In this document: positions 63,391-64,000 of the stretch, one piece after another
How positions within the stretch are numbered: the stretch's first letter is position 1
How the letters are laid out: each line of letters starts with the position of its first letter
Source of the DNA: an uncultured Opitutia bacterium
GTDB lineage: Bacteria; Verrucomicrobiota; Verrucomicrobiia; Opitutales; Opitutaceae
NCBI GenBank assembly: GCA_903834135.1
Contig: CAILHZ010000016.1
Span: 583,001 to 647,000, forward strand
Reading direction: 5' to 3'
DNA: 64,000 nt
Position numbers and translations under genes: made by a program
Notes under the pieces: model-generated
Database searches by the model: none
Seen by the model: only the letters and a program-made list of their open reading frames with translations
What the model was told of the DNA's origin: nothing

Positions 63391-64000
63391 TTATGGGGTG
63401 TTTTTTTTAATAAAATCGGAGGCACTGCGCGCTAAGAGTTCTAAGGATCCTTCTTTGAAGCGAAAGCCACCGTAGAATAAATGAGCAATCTCTACTTCAT
63501 AACCGCCTTCATAATAGGCAGCTTGAGTGGGAAGGTATCCCATATCTCCATTAGCATAACCTATGACATAGACTTTCTGATTTGTTTCTAGACTTAGTTG
63601 ATCGGTGATTTCGGAGAAAAGTTCAGCGTTGGCTCCAAAGAGAACAGTATCATTAAACCGGATAATATAGATTTCAGCAGTTTTATTTTTTTTAAACGTT
63701 TTTGACTGAATTTCAGATAGGCACGATTTTTTCCAACTATTTACAACACGTATAAATTTATCACCCCAGGTACGTAGGCTTGGTTCATCACGAAGTGCAC
63801 GATTTGCTGCAGCTTCAATACCTGCTGCATCCAAGATGTCTAATGCGAGGGGGAGTTTTTGGTATGCGACTTTAAAAACAACTGACTGCTCAGGCTGGCT
63901 TCGTAGTAATTGAGGGATAACTGCATTTGCGATTGCTTGCCCCCAGGATATGACTTGGGAGTAAGCAACATTTTCTGAAGGTGGATTTAAATTACCGCAG
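63391..64000 (-). CDS. Neutral/alkaline ceramidase-like protein, 5' part outside window
   Basis: The frame is open to the edge of the window, so only the C-terminal 202 residues are seen. It includes CGNLNPPSENV at the edge, resembling the GCGGDxNP segment of neutral ceramidases, then VIGYANGDMGYLPTQAAYYEGGYE, the conserved C-terminal metal-site region of the family. A TTG at 63834 is only an internal codon. In Planctomycetota and Verrucomicrobiota such proteins often sit in sugar-catabolism loci and may not act on ceramide. It is the first visible gene of the operon with the SSS and SIS genes. Confidence 0.85.
   Translation of the reverse strand, partial: CGNLNPPSENVAYSQVISWGQAIANAVIPQLLRSQPEQSVVFKVAYQKLPLALDILDAAGIEAAANRALRDEPSLRTWGDKFIRVVNSWKKSCLSEIQSKTFKKNKTAEIYIIRFNDTVLFGANAELFSEITDQLSLETNQKVYVIGYANGDMGYLPTQAAYYEGGYEVEIAHLFYGGFRFKEGSLELLARSASDFIKKNTP

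Overview
The window looks like a chromosomal segment of a Verrucomicrobiota bacterium, most likely Opitutae-like. The clues are family content rather than any marker gene: a giant delta-60-repeat surface protein with paired C-terminal beta-domains of a kind typical of Opitutaceae, a ThuA/PVC-type propeller fused to a cupredoxin, four Gfo/Idh/MocA oxidoreductases (one with a clear Tat signal, one with a degenerate one), DUF1080 and DUF6807 proteins, sialate O-acetylesterase, DUF5069 proteins and a compact UvrC. The sequence is moderately AT-rich, except for a Gly-rich GC island in an RRM gene. Few start codons have a recognisable Shine-Dalgarno sequence. I found no insertion sequences, prophage genes or CRISPR array.

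Layout. 0-5.3 kb: glutamate synthase gltB (5' end outside the window) and gltD. 5.4-9 kb: a DUF5069 protein, an unrecognised protein with kinase-like motifs, a CNNM/CBS/CorC membrane protein and an exported peroxiredoxin. 9.1-16 kb: the 1759-residue delta-60 repeat protein, convergent with a sialate O-acetylesterase. 16-23.5 kb: housekeeping genes (uvrC, cinA, purC, tRNA-Glu(CUC), a MOSC protein, an MscS channel, an alpha/beta hydrolase). 23.5-27.9 kb: a HipB-like XRE regulator with two operator-like palindromes, carbon-starvation transporter CstA, a SIS-domain protein and a SAM methyltransferase. 27.9-36.4 kb: a run of minus-strand genes (malQ, small membrane protein, DUF5069-gluconokinase fusion, penicillin acylase, upp, DUF6807, Tat-exported Gfo/Idh). 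36.5-41.1 kb: a DUF3016 lipoprotein, RRM protein, uracil-DNA glycosylase-like protein, FKBP, a lipoprotein, MarC and Dus. 41.3-47.7 kb: a TMTC-like membrane/TPR protein, an HlyD-ABC export operon and an MFS transporter. 47.9-64 kb: a CBS protein, an unknown protein, then a catabolic region.

The catabolic region (49.2-64 kb) is the most interesting part. It has a ThuA/PVC/cupredoxin protein plus Gfo/Idh operon, a tandem-DUF1080 protein, an operon of NupG-like MFS transporter with two Gfo/Idh proteins, and a facing operon of neutral-ceramidase-like protein, Na+/solute symporter and SIS protein. By analogy with ThuA/ThuB trehalose oxidation and the 3-keto-disaccharide hydrolase assignment of DUF1080, I infer an oxidative (3-keto-glycoside) route for uptake and breakdown of an unidentified glycoside. 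The second Gfo/Idh locus, with DUF6807 at 28-30 kb, may belong to the same physiology. No gene-free stretch exceeds 300 bases; the longest (8890-9137 and 37024-37279) are untranslated leaders or promoter regions.
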